From Tetragonia tetragonoides (Eukaryota > Streptophyta > Magnoliopsida > Caryophyllales > Aizoaceae): DNA of 64,000 nucleotides. The DNA is taken from contig CM076141.1 in NCBI GenBank assembly GCA_038025085.1, positions 11,782,001-11,846,000 of the forward strand. Direction: 5' to 3'. A model generated the notes under the pieces. It had not been told where the DNA came from. It saw only the letters and a program-made list of their open reading frames with translations, and did not search any database. Position numbers and translations under genes: made by a program. Shown here one piece after another: positions 35,492-47,795 of the stretch (positions are counted from its first letter, which is position 1; every line of letters begins with the position of its first letter).

Positions 35492-36854
35492 CAAAACATA
35501 CTTTCTGTTGAGTCTATTTAGAATACTTTTAGACGAGTTTTAAATGGTTAAAGGTCTAGTTCAAAAAATAAACCAGTTCAGTTCAATTAAGTTTTTTCCA
35601 ATTGAAGAAAAAGAAGTATGTTCAGTTCAAGCAAGTGGACATTTATAACTTAAGAAACTGTTTATTCCAATATAATGTCACATTGAGACCTTTAGTATTG
35701 AAAATTTTCGACGTGTATTCAACAAACTGAAAAATAAGTTCAATTAACTTTAATTCAGATTAGTTCAATTCAATTCAACTTAGTACATTATTTTATTAAG
35801 GTGATAACAAACCCTTAATTGACAACAAGAAATAAAACTTATTGATCCTAAAGTTATTTCTTACATAGTCTCCAGTTTGATAGAGTTCATACTTCTAATA
35901 TATACTCCCTTCATAACACTAAAATCTTTACACTTAACTTTCTTTTTAAAAACTATGCGTGTATAAGACCATAATTCACTGATGACAGCTACATTATAAT
36001 TTAAATTTGATGTCTCATTGAAATACCCTATTGTTCTAATTGGATTTACCTCAAAAATCTATGAAGCAATTTAACATTTGAATTTAGTGGGTATTTCTCA
36101 ATCTAATTTTGAAACAAAATTAATAATTGATGTTAAGAAAATAATTTTTTTTTTCACAGACAAATGTAAAAGGGAAGAAAATATGTACACATAATAATTA
36201 CATGACAAGTTTGTGATTGAGTTCATAGTGATGAGAATGGAGCTTGCTCATAAGAAATTTTACTTTTTCTTTCTTTTTTTTTTTCCGTTAACTATAAAGA
36301 AGGTATTGAATAGCGACTAAGGCACCTCATACAATCTCATTTTCGAACTTTTATGATGAAAAAGTTAACCAAAAATCAAACTAACTTAACAAGCAAGTAT
36401 CACAAGTGCTAGCATTGAAATGATCAAAGTCTCATCATCATGAATTAAGTATAGGCTAGAACCCCAAAATTATTTAATACGGGGGATGATATTGAACTTG
36501 TGACATAAATTCATTATTCTGACTAGGATTAGAATCATTTCTAATATCTTACTTATAATATTTGTGTATGCTTAATATGTGTTAAATATTTTACTTTAAC
36601 TTTTTTGTTTTGTAGTTAATTTAACACATATCAAGTATACACAAGTGTAATACGTAAATGTGATAAATTGAATATATATTAAAGAGGATCTTAATCCTTC
36701 TAATTACTGTGATTTAATTAGTTTGAAAATACTTGACCACAAAACCGAACACCCTTATTACTCCTAGTTACTCTAAATAATACTCGTACGAGTACTAGCA
36801 ACTAGCAAGGTATCCTTTCCCCTATTACCTCCCCAAAACTTTCATCCCCTTATC
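35492..36854. other. AT-rich intergenic stretch upstream of ABI3
   Basis: Continues the ttcag-rich repeat to about 35790. A Stowaway-like end (actcccttcataacactaaaatcttt) appears at 35904 without a partner that I can place. No gene is recognised. Confidence 0.35.
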
Positions 36855-37229
36855 TTGTTTCCTTCCCATCTTAAATATCTAAAACAGCTGTTATCACTTA
36901 TCTTTTACCCGAATCCTCCCAAACAAACCCTTAAAAACAAAACCAAATTTTTTAATTTAAAAAAAAACAAACCAAATTTTTTAATTTTAAAAAAACAAAA
37001 CCAAAAACAGAACTTCCCAGAACAACCCAGAAAACCAATAGAAAAGTGGCAAGGCTCACTCCAAACTCACTTTACTTCCGACGACGGTTTTAACTCCCCG
37101 TTCATCTTCAACTTTCTCTCTCTTCAATATTCTCCGATCACCCTCTCTCAAAAAAAACAAATCTTCCCATCAACCATAATCATTTCCTTAATTAAATCTC
37201 CCTACCAAAAAAAAACATTAATCAAACTC

Positions 37230-37295
37230 ATGCAGCAACAACCCATTAATAAAATACTCCTTTATTACTCAATTAGCAAGTGGGAGATTACTTAA
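37230..37295 (+). other. Possible 21-codon uORF in the ABI3 leader
   Basis: An ATG at 37230 opens a 21-codon frame ending at 37295, 373 bases before the ABI3 start. The ATG sits inside catgca (37229-37234), the core of the RY/Sph element that B3 proteins bind. Whether this stretch is transcribed leader or promoter is not known from the sequence, so both readings are tentative. Confidence 0.25.
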
Positions 37296-37668
37296 ATCAA
37301 GTTTATTTATAGTACTAGATTCTGGTTTTTTTGGCAAGTGGGGTGCTTGAAAGGTACTGTTTTAATGGATTAACATCAACTTCAGATGGTTTATGTTGCT
37401 TGATTCTCTCCCTAAGATTCCTTTGCCCTCTAAAAGGGTCCCCCCACCATACACATTTGCTTCCTTAATCCTTTACAAATAATATCATAGGAGTACATCA
37501 CTAGCCATATCCATTTTATCCCAATTCTCTCTCATCAACACTCCAAAAACACCAATTTATTTCCCAGTTGGTAAAAAAAAAAAAAAAAACTACCCAAAAA
37601 AAAGTGAAACCGTTTTGAGAGATTTTCTCAAGACTTTGGGTTTTTCCCTTTATTTTTGGAGTGTGAAA

Positions 37669-40600
37669 ATGAAGGCGGAGATTGAGGATGTGGGATTTCA
37701 TGGCGAAGATCTCCAAGGATTTAATGTCTATAATGATGATGATGATGATAAACATAAGTCTCATGAAGAGATCTGGTTCCAAACGACAACGGGTTCTCCT
37801 CAAAACGACAATAACAATCAACACAACAACAATAATCTCCTGGATGTGGATATGGATGTGAGTGATCCATCGTCGCTTTTTTATGCTGATGATTTTCCGG
37901 CGCTTCCTGATTTCCCTTGCATGTCGTCATCATCGTCGTCGTCATCGGCTCCGGCTATGACGACGAAGCCGGTTACGTCATCCGCCACATCATCGTCGGC
38001 TTCCACCGCCACGTCATCGTCTGGTCAACGGAGTGGCGGTGGTGGTGGTGGTGGTGGAGAGAGAGTGATGAGTAATTGTAATATGGGGGTGGAGGATGTG
38101 GATGAGTGCATGGATATGATGGAGAATTTTGGGTGTATAGATCTACTTGAGAGTGGTAGTGATATTTGCTGGGACCCATCTCCCTTGTTTAATGATGACG
38201 ATAACCGCGGTGACGACGAGCATGACCAAAATCAGCTGCTGTTGAAGCAACAACAACTGATGGAGAGAGATCATGAAGAGGAGGAAAGAGCGTTTGAAGA
38301 GTTTATGATGCAAGGTGATGAGAGTACTAACGGAACGGCTGTTGCTGTTGTTGATGACGTTGTTGTTGGTAATATTAACAACAACAACAACAACCAGGTT
38401 GTAGGGCAACAGCCGTCGGACGATCTAGCTATGGTGTTTTTCGAGTGGTTGAAGACGAATAAAGAGGCGATATCGGCTGAGGATTTGAGGAATATTAAGA
38501 TCAAGAAGTCGACTATCGAGTCGGCTGCTAAAAGGCTTGGGGGTGGAAAAGAAGGGATGAAACAGTTGTTGAAGTTGATCTTACAGTGGGTGCAAAATCA
38601 TCATTTGCAAAATAAGAGAATGATTTTGAGAGATGTTTCTATTGTTAGTAACAATACTTGTGCACCTGGTGGTCTTGTTGAAGATCATACAAATAGCAAT
38701 AACGATAACAATAATAATAACTCGATTTCGGACCCAAACCCTAACCCAAACCCTAACCCACAACCACCACCGCTTGATCAACAACAACAACAACAACCAA
38801 ACCCTACAACTTCATGCTTCAGCCAACCACCATCAGCCACGTGGCTTACAACCCCACAACCTCCGCCGTTTGTTGCTGACCCCACCACAATCGTTCCGGC
38901 CCCACCGGCTCCTTCAGCCGGGTTTTCATCCATGGTGGGGTACATGGGTCAAGATCCATATTCGACAAGCGTGGCGGGTTACCCGGCCACGGATAACTAC
39001 CACCAAATGATGGACACCACCACCCCCCCTCCACACTCGTGGGCACTGACCCCGGCAATGCAGTTCGGGATGGGTCCCACGCAATACGGAGTATCGTTCC
39101 CGGACCCGGTCCATGCAGCTCAGTTTGGGGCAGGATACCCAAGTCCATACCCGGGTGGGTTTTACTACCACCCAGGCCCGAGCGAGGGTTTGGTGAGGTT
39201 AGGGTCATCAGCCACTAAGGAGGCTAGGAAGAAAAGGATGGCTAGGCAAAGGAGGTTCTTTACTCATCATAATAGAAGCCATCATCATAATCATAGTCAT
39301 AATCAGAATAATCAGCTAATGAGTCATAGTAATAATATGATGGTTGATCAGCATGCTGGTGTAGGGAATGTTAACTGTGGGGCTGTTGCACCACATCCTG
39401 GCCCTGCTGGAAATTGGGTTTATTGGGCTCATCCACCACCACCACAACCGCCCCAAGTGGGCCACCCGGTTGGCAGTCCGTCTCCCGTAGTGGGCCAAAT
39501 GCAGGGTATGGAGCGGTCTGGCCCACCCGGGACAGGGTTTCAGAGGCAAGCTGGGGTTGAGAAGAAGCAGGTAATCTAATTTAATTTAATTTTGCTTCAA
39601 TATTGCTACTTTTTAAGTTTGAATTTTGGTTTGTTTGGTGTTGTTGGGTTTTTTTTGCAGTTACTGTTACAATTTGATTGGGTTCGGGCTGAAACTTGTT
39701 TTCCCTATAAAGTTTTTACTTTTGGCATGGGAAATGAAAATGAAATGTAATAATAATGGTTTGCTTGTTACTATGTGGTGTACAGTAGTAATGTGGGTTG
39801 TGTTAATGTTAATTGGTTGATTTGGATTGTAGGGATGGAAAACAGAGAAGAATTTGAGATTTCTTCTACAGAAAGTGTTGAAGCAAAGTGATGTGGGTAA
39901 TCTTGGGAGGATTGTGTTGCCCAAGGTAGTACTTGCTTGACAACTTGTATCTCAATTATTATTCCTGTGACATTGCTATTTTGATTCAATTTCATGAAAT
40001 TAAATTGTTTTTGTGGTTGTTGAATTGATGCTTTAGAAAGAAGCCGAGACGCATCTGCCGGAGTTGGAGGCGAGGGACGGGATTCCCATCGCCATGGAGG
40101 ACATTGGCACCTCTCGTGTCTGGAATATGCGCTATAGGTATACAAATTATGAAATTAAAGTTCAGTTGATAATTTTGGCTATTGCAAAAATAATTAGCTA
40201 ACAGGATTATTATTAGTCTTTAAAAGTTGTATGGAATATAATCTTCGACAAAAAGTTGTATGAAATATAATCTTCGACAAAATCCAAAATCGAAGCGTAT
40301 GTAACGACGGTTTGGTTGATTGTATCTGACTAATTGTGTCTTCGTGCAGGTTTTGGCCCAACAACAAAAGCAGGATGTACCTTCTTGAGAACACAGGTTT
40401 GTCTGTGCTTCAACTTGTACTTATTTTAGTTCTATATATTTGGAAAAGAAATGAAGCTTTTCTAATGTGATAGGGGCTTGTTCATTTCAGGGGATTTTGT
40501 GAGATCCAATGGACTACAAGAAGGGGACTTCATTGTAATCTACTCAGATGTTAAATGTGGCAAATATGTATGTCTTTTTTCCCCCAACATTCTCTTTCCT

Positions 40601-41591
40601 TCAACTTGCACACTTACATGGCAGTATACAAATGTCCCTAGCTTGCTGTATTTTATGGAGTGCTATTTGCAAGTTGCAAACTAAAAAGTACATGAGTATA
40701 ATCTCTAGTGCAAGTTGCACCTGAAAATTACAAAGCATCATTTGGTTTGATTTTGTATGTTGTGTTTGTAACACTGCAAGTACTCCATACTGCTTGCAAT
40801 ATATATGCCTGCAATTTTTGCATATGGGGTTGTGGGGCGATTATCGATCCTTTGTCGTACAATTAAGTGTTGCACTCTTACTTTGCATGTGAACTACTCT
40901 ACAAGATTATTTTCAGTACTTTCTATCGAATCATGACAGCATTTGATTAGCTGATCAAAGACACAATGGGTAAATCTTGTTAATAATTGCAATTTGCACC
41001 TTCTTCTTATAATGTGGGTAGCCTGATCCATCCAAAGGCCAGATATATCCAATCCGATATTTGCTTCTTTCTTCTTTTATAAACATAATTTAGAGGACTG
41101 TAATTTGATGCATGTCGATCATCATGGAAAAATGGTTTGATTTGTTAAAATGTCAATTAGATCGACTTGTTAAGCCCGTGTGTATTGGTTTCTTTCAATG
41201 ATTTAAAGAAAAGGTAACTTATTTTCTAAACAGTATGACTATAGTAGAAATTTTACCATTACTGATGATCTATTGATATGATGTCTTCCTTAAATCATTT
41301 TTGTTGAGGACGACACTGTTCGGTTCATAACCATAAAGAATTGTTCTTTCTGGGCTTTGCAATTTTCTCGCGTAACATGCAAGTATTTTAGAGTTTCGCT
41401 TATGGTTAGTTTTCCCTTATAATAATTTGCAGATGATAAGAGGAGTGAAGGTACGACCGCAACAGCAAGGAGCATCAAAACCGGAAACGGCCAATAAGAA
41501 GCCAAGCAAGACACAGAAAACTCAAGGATGCTCATCTCCAGCTGGAAGTGGCCTTTGCTCTTCACCAAGTAGTATGCAAAGACTTGTATGA
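37669..41591 (+). CDS. ABI3: B3-domain transcription factor ABI3 (VP1-like), six exons
   Basis: Master activator of seed maturation and ABA responses; in the nucleus it binds RY (CATGCA) elements through its B3 domain and works with bZIP partners. Exons: 37669-39570, 39833-39925, 40037-40137, 40350-40396, 40491-40567, 41433-41591, all with GT-AG introns and a continuous frame, giving 792 residues (Arabidopsis ABI3 has 720). Exon 1 holds an acidic N-terminus with [15 protein letters not shown], the B1 domain ([19 protein letters not shown]..., about residues 262-325) and the B2 basic segment ([17 protein letters not shown], about 515-530). The B3 domain spans exons 2-6 ([20 protein letters not shown] ... 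[20 protein letters not shown]). I chose the ATG at 37669; the open frame upstream lacks a canonical start. Poly-S, poly-N, PN-repeat and Q tracts are long. Exon 4 is only 47 bp. Confidence 0.96.
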
Positions 41592-43026
41592 TAAACAATA
41601 ATGCATAGATGGTTCACAGAAATCACGGAGCAGCAAAAGAAAAATATCAATTCTCTACCCGTATACCGTTGAATTGGATACTCCAAGGGAGTTTCGGAGG
41701 GAGTTTCGATTTTCTGCTCCGAAAACGCGTACTCAATATGTATGCATATAGTCATAACCGTTCATGCTATTGCGGAGTTTGGTGCTCTTTGAGGAGAGAG
41801 AGAGTCATCAGAGTATGGTTAATAGTCAGAGATATGGTACAGGACCTCAGCAATCAGCACTTGGCATATATTTGTATGTTGGAACTTGTATTATTGTGTA
41901 TGTAACTCCCCCCTCTTTTTTTTTGTTTTTGTAATTTAGGTAGCCTGCAGGCCGGTTGTCTTCGAATTCTGTTGTGATATATATTGTTTGACAACGTTCT
42001 TTGTGCTACTGTTACATAAAAAGATCTGAATTTGACCTGTACTATATATCGTGTTAATTTGCCTAATATAACTAAGAGATACTCTATTCTATTACGCCCT
42101 AAGTGGGATACTTTACTGGGTGGTGGTGGTGGTGGTGGTGGTGGTGGTGGTGGTTGTTGTTGTTGTGTTGTTGTAGGTTCAGGTTCTAGTGTAAGTAGTG
42201 AATGTGCAGGTAAAGTACTAGAACTTCAATTCTTATGAACACCTAATGCACATAAGTTGCAACTCAAACAAGAGATTCATATAGATAGGAAATTCAGACT
42301 CGCATAGATTTATATGTATCCTTTGTCTATGTTGTTCGGATTCGGCTAAGTGTTAGAGTGTCCGGTACCCAGATCTGAACCCACGCCAGTTTTGACAACC
42401 AAAATCGCATCCCGATCATGGGTCTGGCCATGGACACTTCTCAGGGTTGAATCCACCATCTTTGTCCTTTGGCAAGCCCACCTGCTACATGTAAAAACAA
42501 GAGACATGTAGTTCGGAAAAGTAGTGCAGTTCTCAGATAATCCCCTCCCTACATAAAATTATGTGCAAAATCTTGTATAAGGCGGGTTTTATCGTAATTT
42601 TCAGTGAGACGAAGTTTACTTTTTAGCGAAAAAGGGATATACTTCATAATAAGTGATGTCCACGTTTCTAGATAGTGAGTTTATTTTAGTAGTATTTTAC
42701 TTTGAGTTGGTTTCATACAAAACTTGCTCAATATTATGTAATGTAAGTATGTAACATCTCATAAATTGGCCCAATTGGATACTCTATGATTAGGACATGG
42801 AGTGGTACATAGAATGAGACATAAGATCCGGATTGAATTGGATATGCTTGCGAAGAATGAATTGTAAATGTTCATTTTCTCAGAAGGAATCAAAAATCCG
42901 CACCAGTATAACTAATTGCATTGGATAAACAAGGATGTATGTTTTATTGGTGAAACTTAAATTGGATACACAGGACTCAAAGTTTTCAGAGTACTGGAGA
43001 AATTAAAGGAGACATGCTAAATGGCT
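41592..43026. other. ABI3 3' region and spacer with (GGT)n microsatellite
   Basis: A pure ggt run (about 42120-42152) grades into ttg repeats. The rest is AT-rich with no further gene. Confidence 0.5.
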
Positions 43027-43581
43027 TCAATTCTTTGTGCAGCAACAAGCTGGGGGTTGGCCGCCAAATCCAATGCATGAACCACCTTTCTGAAAACCTT
43101 TGCCTATGCAATATTCTGAACAATTTGGTATTTGTGAACATAGTCCCTGGGTAGCACATGGTGATGGTCCAAGCCCTTCTGATGAACGTAACCCTGTTTA
43201 ATTTAATTTAAATCTTATTTATATAAACGTATAACACTATTTAACATTTATAATAATAACAATGAAATTGAAATTGAGCAACTCTTGTATCAAACTAACC
43301 CAAAGTAAGATACTACGTAATTACAGCCTAAGAGAGAAAAAACGAACTCCACGAGAACTCTAGAGAAAAGAACTCTAAAAGACTCAAACTGAACAAAATG
43401 GAAGCTAATGAAAACGAAATCAATATGAGGATAGGAACATAACAAGAGAAAGAATTCTAATGTAAATACTCCATTCTTGAACAGAAATTATAGAATCAAA
43501 TTTGATTTGAGGCTTACCCGAAGCCATGAGCAAAGTAATAAGCAGGAACCCAAGGAAAAACTGTTTACCACTTAAAGCCAT
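43027..43581 (-). CDS. Secreted defensin-like protein, copy 1
   Basis: Two exons (43518-43581 and 43027-43193) with a GT-AG intron encode 76 residues. Residues 1 to about 25 form a signal peptide with the hydrophobic core FFLGFLLITLLMAS. The mature part has eight cysteines with spacing C-x5-C-x5-C-x3-C-x10-C-x9-CCC, ending in CCCTKN. This cysteine framework places it in the plant defensin-like (DEFL/LCR) peptides, which are disulfide-rich secreted proteins, often antimicrobial or signalling. The terminal CCC replaces the usual CXC. The intron splits a glycine codon just after the signal peptide, a position typical for defensin genes. A TATA-like tataaata lies on the minus strand at 43644-43651. 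Its paralogue is at 45635-46158 on the same strand. Confidence 0.88.
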
Positions 43582-43643
43582 GATTGAGAGAACTTATTAT
43601 TAAGCACAGAGTATTGTGTCAATTGGTTTGTTAATAATGCTTG

Positions 43644-43651
43644 TATTTATA
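43644..43651 (-). promoter_or_regulatory. TATA box of defensin-like copy 1
   Basis: The minus strand reads tataaata, 63 bases upstream of the ATG, within an actataaatacaagc block that is shared with copy 2. Confidence 0.6.
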
Positions 43652-44643
43652 GTCTTAAAGGGATCCAGCAATAAACGAGTACAAATGTAAAATGTATCCC
43701 AATAATCAATAAATTAATTAGTATTAGCCCTTTTAAAGAAAAATATATCATTGTTGATAAGTTGCCTAAACAATACTCTGTAATTGTCAATGTAAATCCA
43801 AATAAATCAATTGGATTTATCTTTTAGGATGTTAATTTTTATTTTTATTTTTCCTTTTGTTGATAAGATTTTTAAGGACATGAATATTGATGAAACTTGT
43901 CCTACATTTTCTAAAGGGGAAAACTTTTCCTACATAAAACGTGCTTGAATGTTTTTTAAAAATCTTTTGGGAAATAAATCAGTGATTACTGAAATAAATT
44001 TTTTTATGTGAAACAAATCAATGTTGATCATTAGATGTTTAATAAATAAGTGCTTAACAAATTATTTTCAACTTTTAATTTCAAGGACAGATAAAATGTG
44101 AGAGTGATCTATAAAGGCTTTCTATTTCAACTAACAAATCAGCTAATTTGTTCTATTTCATAACAATCTTAGCTATTTTCTACTTAATTTTTTTTTTTCA
44201 TATTCTAAATTTTCAAGCTAACAACCCAACTAATGATGCCGGCCAAACATATCCATTGTCATTTTGGTAGCAAATTTATCAACAATGCTGCACTCATTGA
44301 ATAAACTTTAGACTTGAAAAAAAGGTACCAACTGAAATTCAAAATAACCATAGCCAGTTAGGCAGTTAGTCACCATTGGGAAAACACATAAATAAGCAAG
44401 TCTTTGGATAGTGAAGCCGTAGTACTCGTACAATACATCTCGGTTTTCATAAAAAAGATCGGAGCACGCGCGATGTTTATAAGATCATAACCCAAATTGC
44501 ACGAGGGATGTTCCGAGCATGGGCCTGGACAATTGGCTGGTCAAATCTCCCTTGGCAAGCCCACCTACATGTATTCAGAAAAGTCCTAATGCAAATGTTG
44601 TTCACTCGTTCTCATAAATTACAAAAACTTGTGTGGACGTTCT

Positions 44644-44905
44644 CCTTTAAAAGTGGAGCCACTTCTACATCACCTAGAGCCACCCCTCAAATTTATACTT
44701 GGCATCACCCCTACTTCACCTGGAGTCACCCCCCCTACTTTACCTGAAGCCACCCCTTACTTCACCTGGAGCCACCCCTTAAAATTACTCAAAATTACTT
44801 CACCTGGAACCACCCCTTAAAATTACTCAAAATTATTTCACCTGGAGCCACCCCCTACTTTACCTGGAGTCACCCCCTACTTCACCTGGAACCACCCCTC
44901 AAAAT
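44644..44905 (+). repeat. Minisatellite of cacctgga-gccacccc units
   Basis: About ten imperfect units of roughly 20 bases (tacttcacctggagccaccc) occur. Two of them are expanded by a ttaaaattactcaaaatta insert, giving units of about 40 bases. Short frames across it are translations of the repeat. Confidence 0.82.
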
Positions 44906-45156
44906 TACTTGATCCACAGTGGACTAAGTCCACACAAGACATGCTGCTCGTAAATGGGGTATGCTTGTGAGTTGTGAGTTGTGAAGTGTAACAAGTATTT
45001 GTAGATGTTTAACCTCTTTGTTCCACGGAAATATTTATGCTTTCCTTTTCAATCCGTTCAACGGAAATCTTTAGGTGTCTTTTAATTGGTACTTATTATT
45101 TTGAGGGTCAACTCTCTTATTTGCCCCTACTTAATTATTTATTACCTATGTATTTA

Positions 45157-45325
45157 GACACCGTTCGTTTCGTCGTTTTTATGTTGCATTGTGTTACGTT
45201 TTGTACTGTGTTGCACTCTATTCTGTAATTCATTTTGTCTCATATTTTGCTCCATTATTTGCGCCGTTCCGTTCCGTTCCGTTCCTCACCGTTCCCGATC
45301 ACTCAGTTGAAGAGAACAGATAAGT
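45157..45325 (+). mobile_element. Diverged copy of the GTTCCG-rich Harbinger-like MITE
   Basis: Matches the right-hand part of the element at 47796-48197: gtttttatgttgcatt, tctgtaattcattttgtctc, repeated gttcc words and a ttgaagagaacag end. Its outer GGCCCTGTTC ends are decayed (ccgttcgtttcg and gagaacagataag). Confidence 0.6.
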
Positions 45326-45634
45326 TCCTTTATAATAACTATTCTATCTCTCTCCTAAATTTTAATTGTTCATGTGCTCCCCCACTTACATATAGAGAAA
45401 ATTTTCGGGGACAAAAAAGTTAAAATGAAGTTTTCTTGACTAATTTGTCATTTGAAAACATAAAAATTTTCGTAAAACGAACGAAGGAAGCGAGTAATAA
45501 TCAAAGTGCCACAATTTTTTGAATTGCATTGGATCAACAAGAATATATTATTGGTGAAACTTAAGTTGAATACAGGGGAATCATAAAGTTAATTCTCAGA
45601 GTACATAAAAGAAAGGAGATATGTAAATCTGGAT

Positions 45635-46158
45635 TCAATTCTTTGTGCAGCAACAAACTTCGGGTTGACCGCCAAATCCACTGCATGAACCACCTTTCGG
45701 AAATCCTTTGCTTACGCAATATTCTGAACAATTTGGTATTTTTGAGCATAGCCCTTGGGTAGCACATGGTGACGGTCCAAATCCTTCTGATGAACGTAAC
45801 CCTGTTGCATTTTTAATTTAATCACAAATTAATTCAAACATATATAACACGATTTAACACAGTACGAGTAGAAGTTAGAAAAAACTAGGCTAAACGGGCC
45901 ATTAATCGTATTTTAATACTGAAACATAAGGACCTTGCTAGGATTAGATGACTTAGAAACTTCTTATTATATATCAACTATCGTTCATATGTTCATACAA
46001 GAACTCTCTTATGAATTATGAGGCGGCCTCATATATGATCATTTTTGAACGGGAGAATAAAATAAATAAAAAAATTAAGACGACGACTTACCTGAAGCCA
46101 TGAGCAAAGTAATGAGAAGGAACCCCAGAAAAAACTGTTTACCACTTTGATGAGCCAT
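45635..46158 (-). CDS. Secreted defensin-like protein, copy 2
   Basis: Two exons (46092-46158 and 45635-45801) encode 77 residues, one more than copy 1 because of an extra codon before SGKQFF. The signal peptide is nearly identical (FFLGFLLITLLMAS), as are all eight cysteines and their spacing. Differences concentrate between cysteines four and six (for example IGKGFQ against VSKGFP, and QPPA against QPEV). Both genes keep the same intron position and the same 167-bp second exon, so they arose by tandem duplication. A tataaata box lies on the minus strand at 46241-46248. The role is inferred from the family as a secreted disulfide-rich defence or signalling peptide. Confidence 0.88.
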
Positions 46159-46240
46159 AATTGAGAGAATTTCCTTTCTTGATACAGAGAATGTGTGTGC
46201 TCTTCAGTGCAGTGTGAATATGTTTTGTTAATATGGCTTG

Positions 46241-46248
46241 TATTTATA
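46241..46248 (-). promoter_or_regulatory. TATA box of defensin-like copy 2
   Basis: The minus strand reads tataaata, 83 bases upstream of the ATG, embedded in the same context as in copy 1. Confidence 0.6.
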
Positions 46249-47144
46249 GATTCTTTTTAATTGGTGTGTAACACGGAAATGGCTCCAGCAATAAACGGGT
46301 ATTAATGTAAAAGACGTATTGCAATAATGGGTAAATTTATGACAAAATATTCCTTTAAAAGAAAAACAAATCACAATAATAAGTTGCCTTAAAATGTACG
46401 GATTACGGAGTAATTATCAATATTCAATGTAAAGTTAGAAAGCAAATCAATTTGATTTATCTATAAGATGATAAGCTTGTATTTTTCCTTTTTTGGATAG
46501 GAAATTTAGGAAATAAATCAATAATATTTTTTGGTGAAATGGTAAATAAAATTTTTGAAACTTCATGTGGTACATGCATCGGACACAAGTATTGATCTTG
46601 AATTTTGGATAATTTCATGTTGTGTCCAACCTTTACTTTTGCCATTAGCTTTTGTTGGCGTCACCATCATGTCCATCTATCTTACATTTTAAAAAGTAAA
46701 GGTTATACTACATATGGTAACTGGTAAGTATTAACGTGTGGGTAGAGTTTGGGTGGATGGGGGTCCTGAGGGTGTCATTAAATTAGTTGCGACTGATTTT
46801 TGTAACTAATAATATTCCATCTTTTCATAAAAAAGAAGAAGAAAGTATTAAGGTGTGGGACGTTAAAACATTGGCTATACAAGCTATCGACGTTTTGATT
46901 TTGGATCAGATGTATAATCCACTAAACGACGTGGCCATCATTATCGGCATTAATTACACAATTTGACAACATTAACATAATCTGATTCTATGAGAATGTG
47001 CAGATGCATACGATACGAATGTTGATGTTGGCAAAAGGATGCCCCAATGTTGGGAGTACTATTTTAAGATCGTGTAACAATACAATGCCCTTTGGCACTA
47101 GCTAGTTCAAGGAAATATGCAAATCAGATTTCAGCCCCTTATTT

Positions 47145-47265
47145 GAAGCTAAGCAGCAACATACTTCGCCTAGACCAATGCATCCACCACGCACCTTTAT
47201 GAAATCCTTTGTCAACGCGATACAAATACTATAATATTGACAAAAACACTGCGGACAACCTAGTT
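47145..47265 (-). pseudogene. Decayed third defensin-like copy (exon 2 relic)
   Basis: On the plus strand gcagcaacatacttcg, aatgcatccaccacgcacctttatgaaatcctttg and acgcgataca align with the complement of defensin exon 2 from the CCC end back to the fourth cysteine. Frame and several cysteines are lost, and no exon 1 is visible. Confidence 0.65.
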
Positions 47266-47320
47266 AGAGTTAGAATTTATTCTCCCCACCTTAATTTTAG
47301 TTTAATTAGTTAAGTACTAT

Positions 47321-47405
47321 TCATCAGTTTGGTTCAGTTCAATTCATTAAAATTGTATATTATTCATCAGTTCGGTTCAGTTCAATTCATTAGAGTTGTA
47401 TATTT
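47321..47405 (+). repeat. About 43-bp tandem duplication of a ttcagttcaattcatta motif
   Basis: Two near-identical units (attcatcagttyggttcagt...gtatatt) lie side by side. The same ttcagttcaattc word recurs near 49007-49025 and within 34.6-35.6 kb. Confidence 0.75.
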
Positions 47406-47795
47406 GTGAGTCAAATCAAGTTGAACTTTGCTCTGTTCGAACTCGGCTTGCAAGTTGCCAACCAAGCTCGAGCTCCAACGACCGAGCTTTGACATCGAGC
47501 CCCATCTCTATAATAATTAGCATAAGAAAGTAAAGAAAGCCATTTCTTTTTTGCAAATGAGTCATCTCCAATATTCTCCATTATACTACTCAGCCTGCTA
47601 TAGCCTGGCCATTGGGCTTAATGTTTTACCCGTTTGGGCCCAGCGACTTCAACACACTAAGGTCGCAGCTAGAGCATGTTTTTTTTTTTTTTTTTAAGAC
47701 CAAGGTCCGAGGGTCCCAAGGGCCAAGACCGGGAAGAGTGATGAGCCTCTTTTTTTTTTTGGGTAAGAAAGATTGCATTAAAATAAATAAAGTTA

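Noticed and set aside
35902..35930. Second Stowaway element
   Set aside because: Only one end (actcccttcataac) is visible; no inverted partner or TA pair could be placed.
37615..37668. Earlier TTG start for ABI3
   Set aside because: Not a normal plant start. The ATG at 37669 begins the acidic N-terminus expected for the family.
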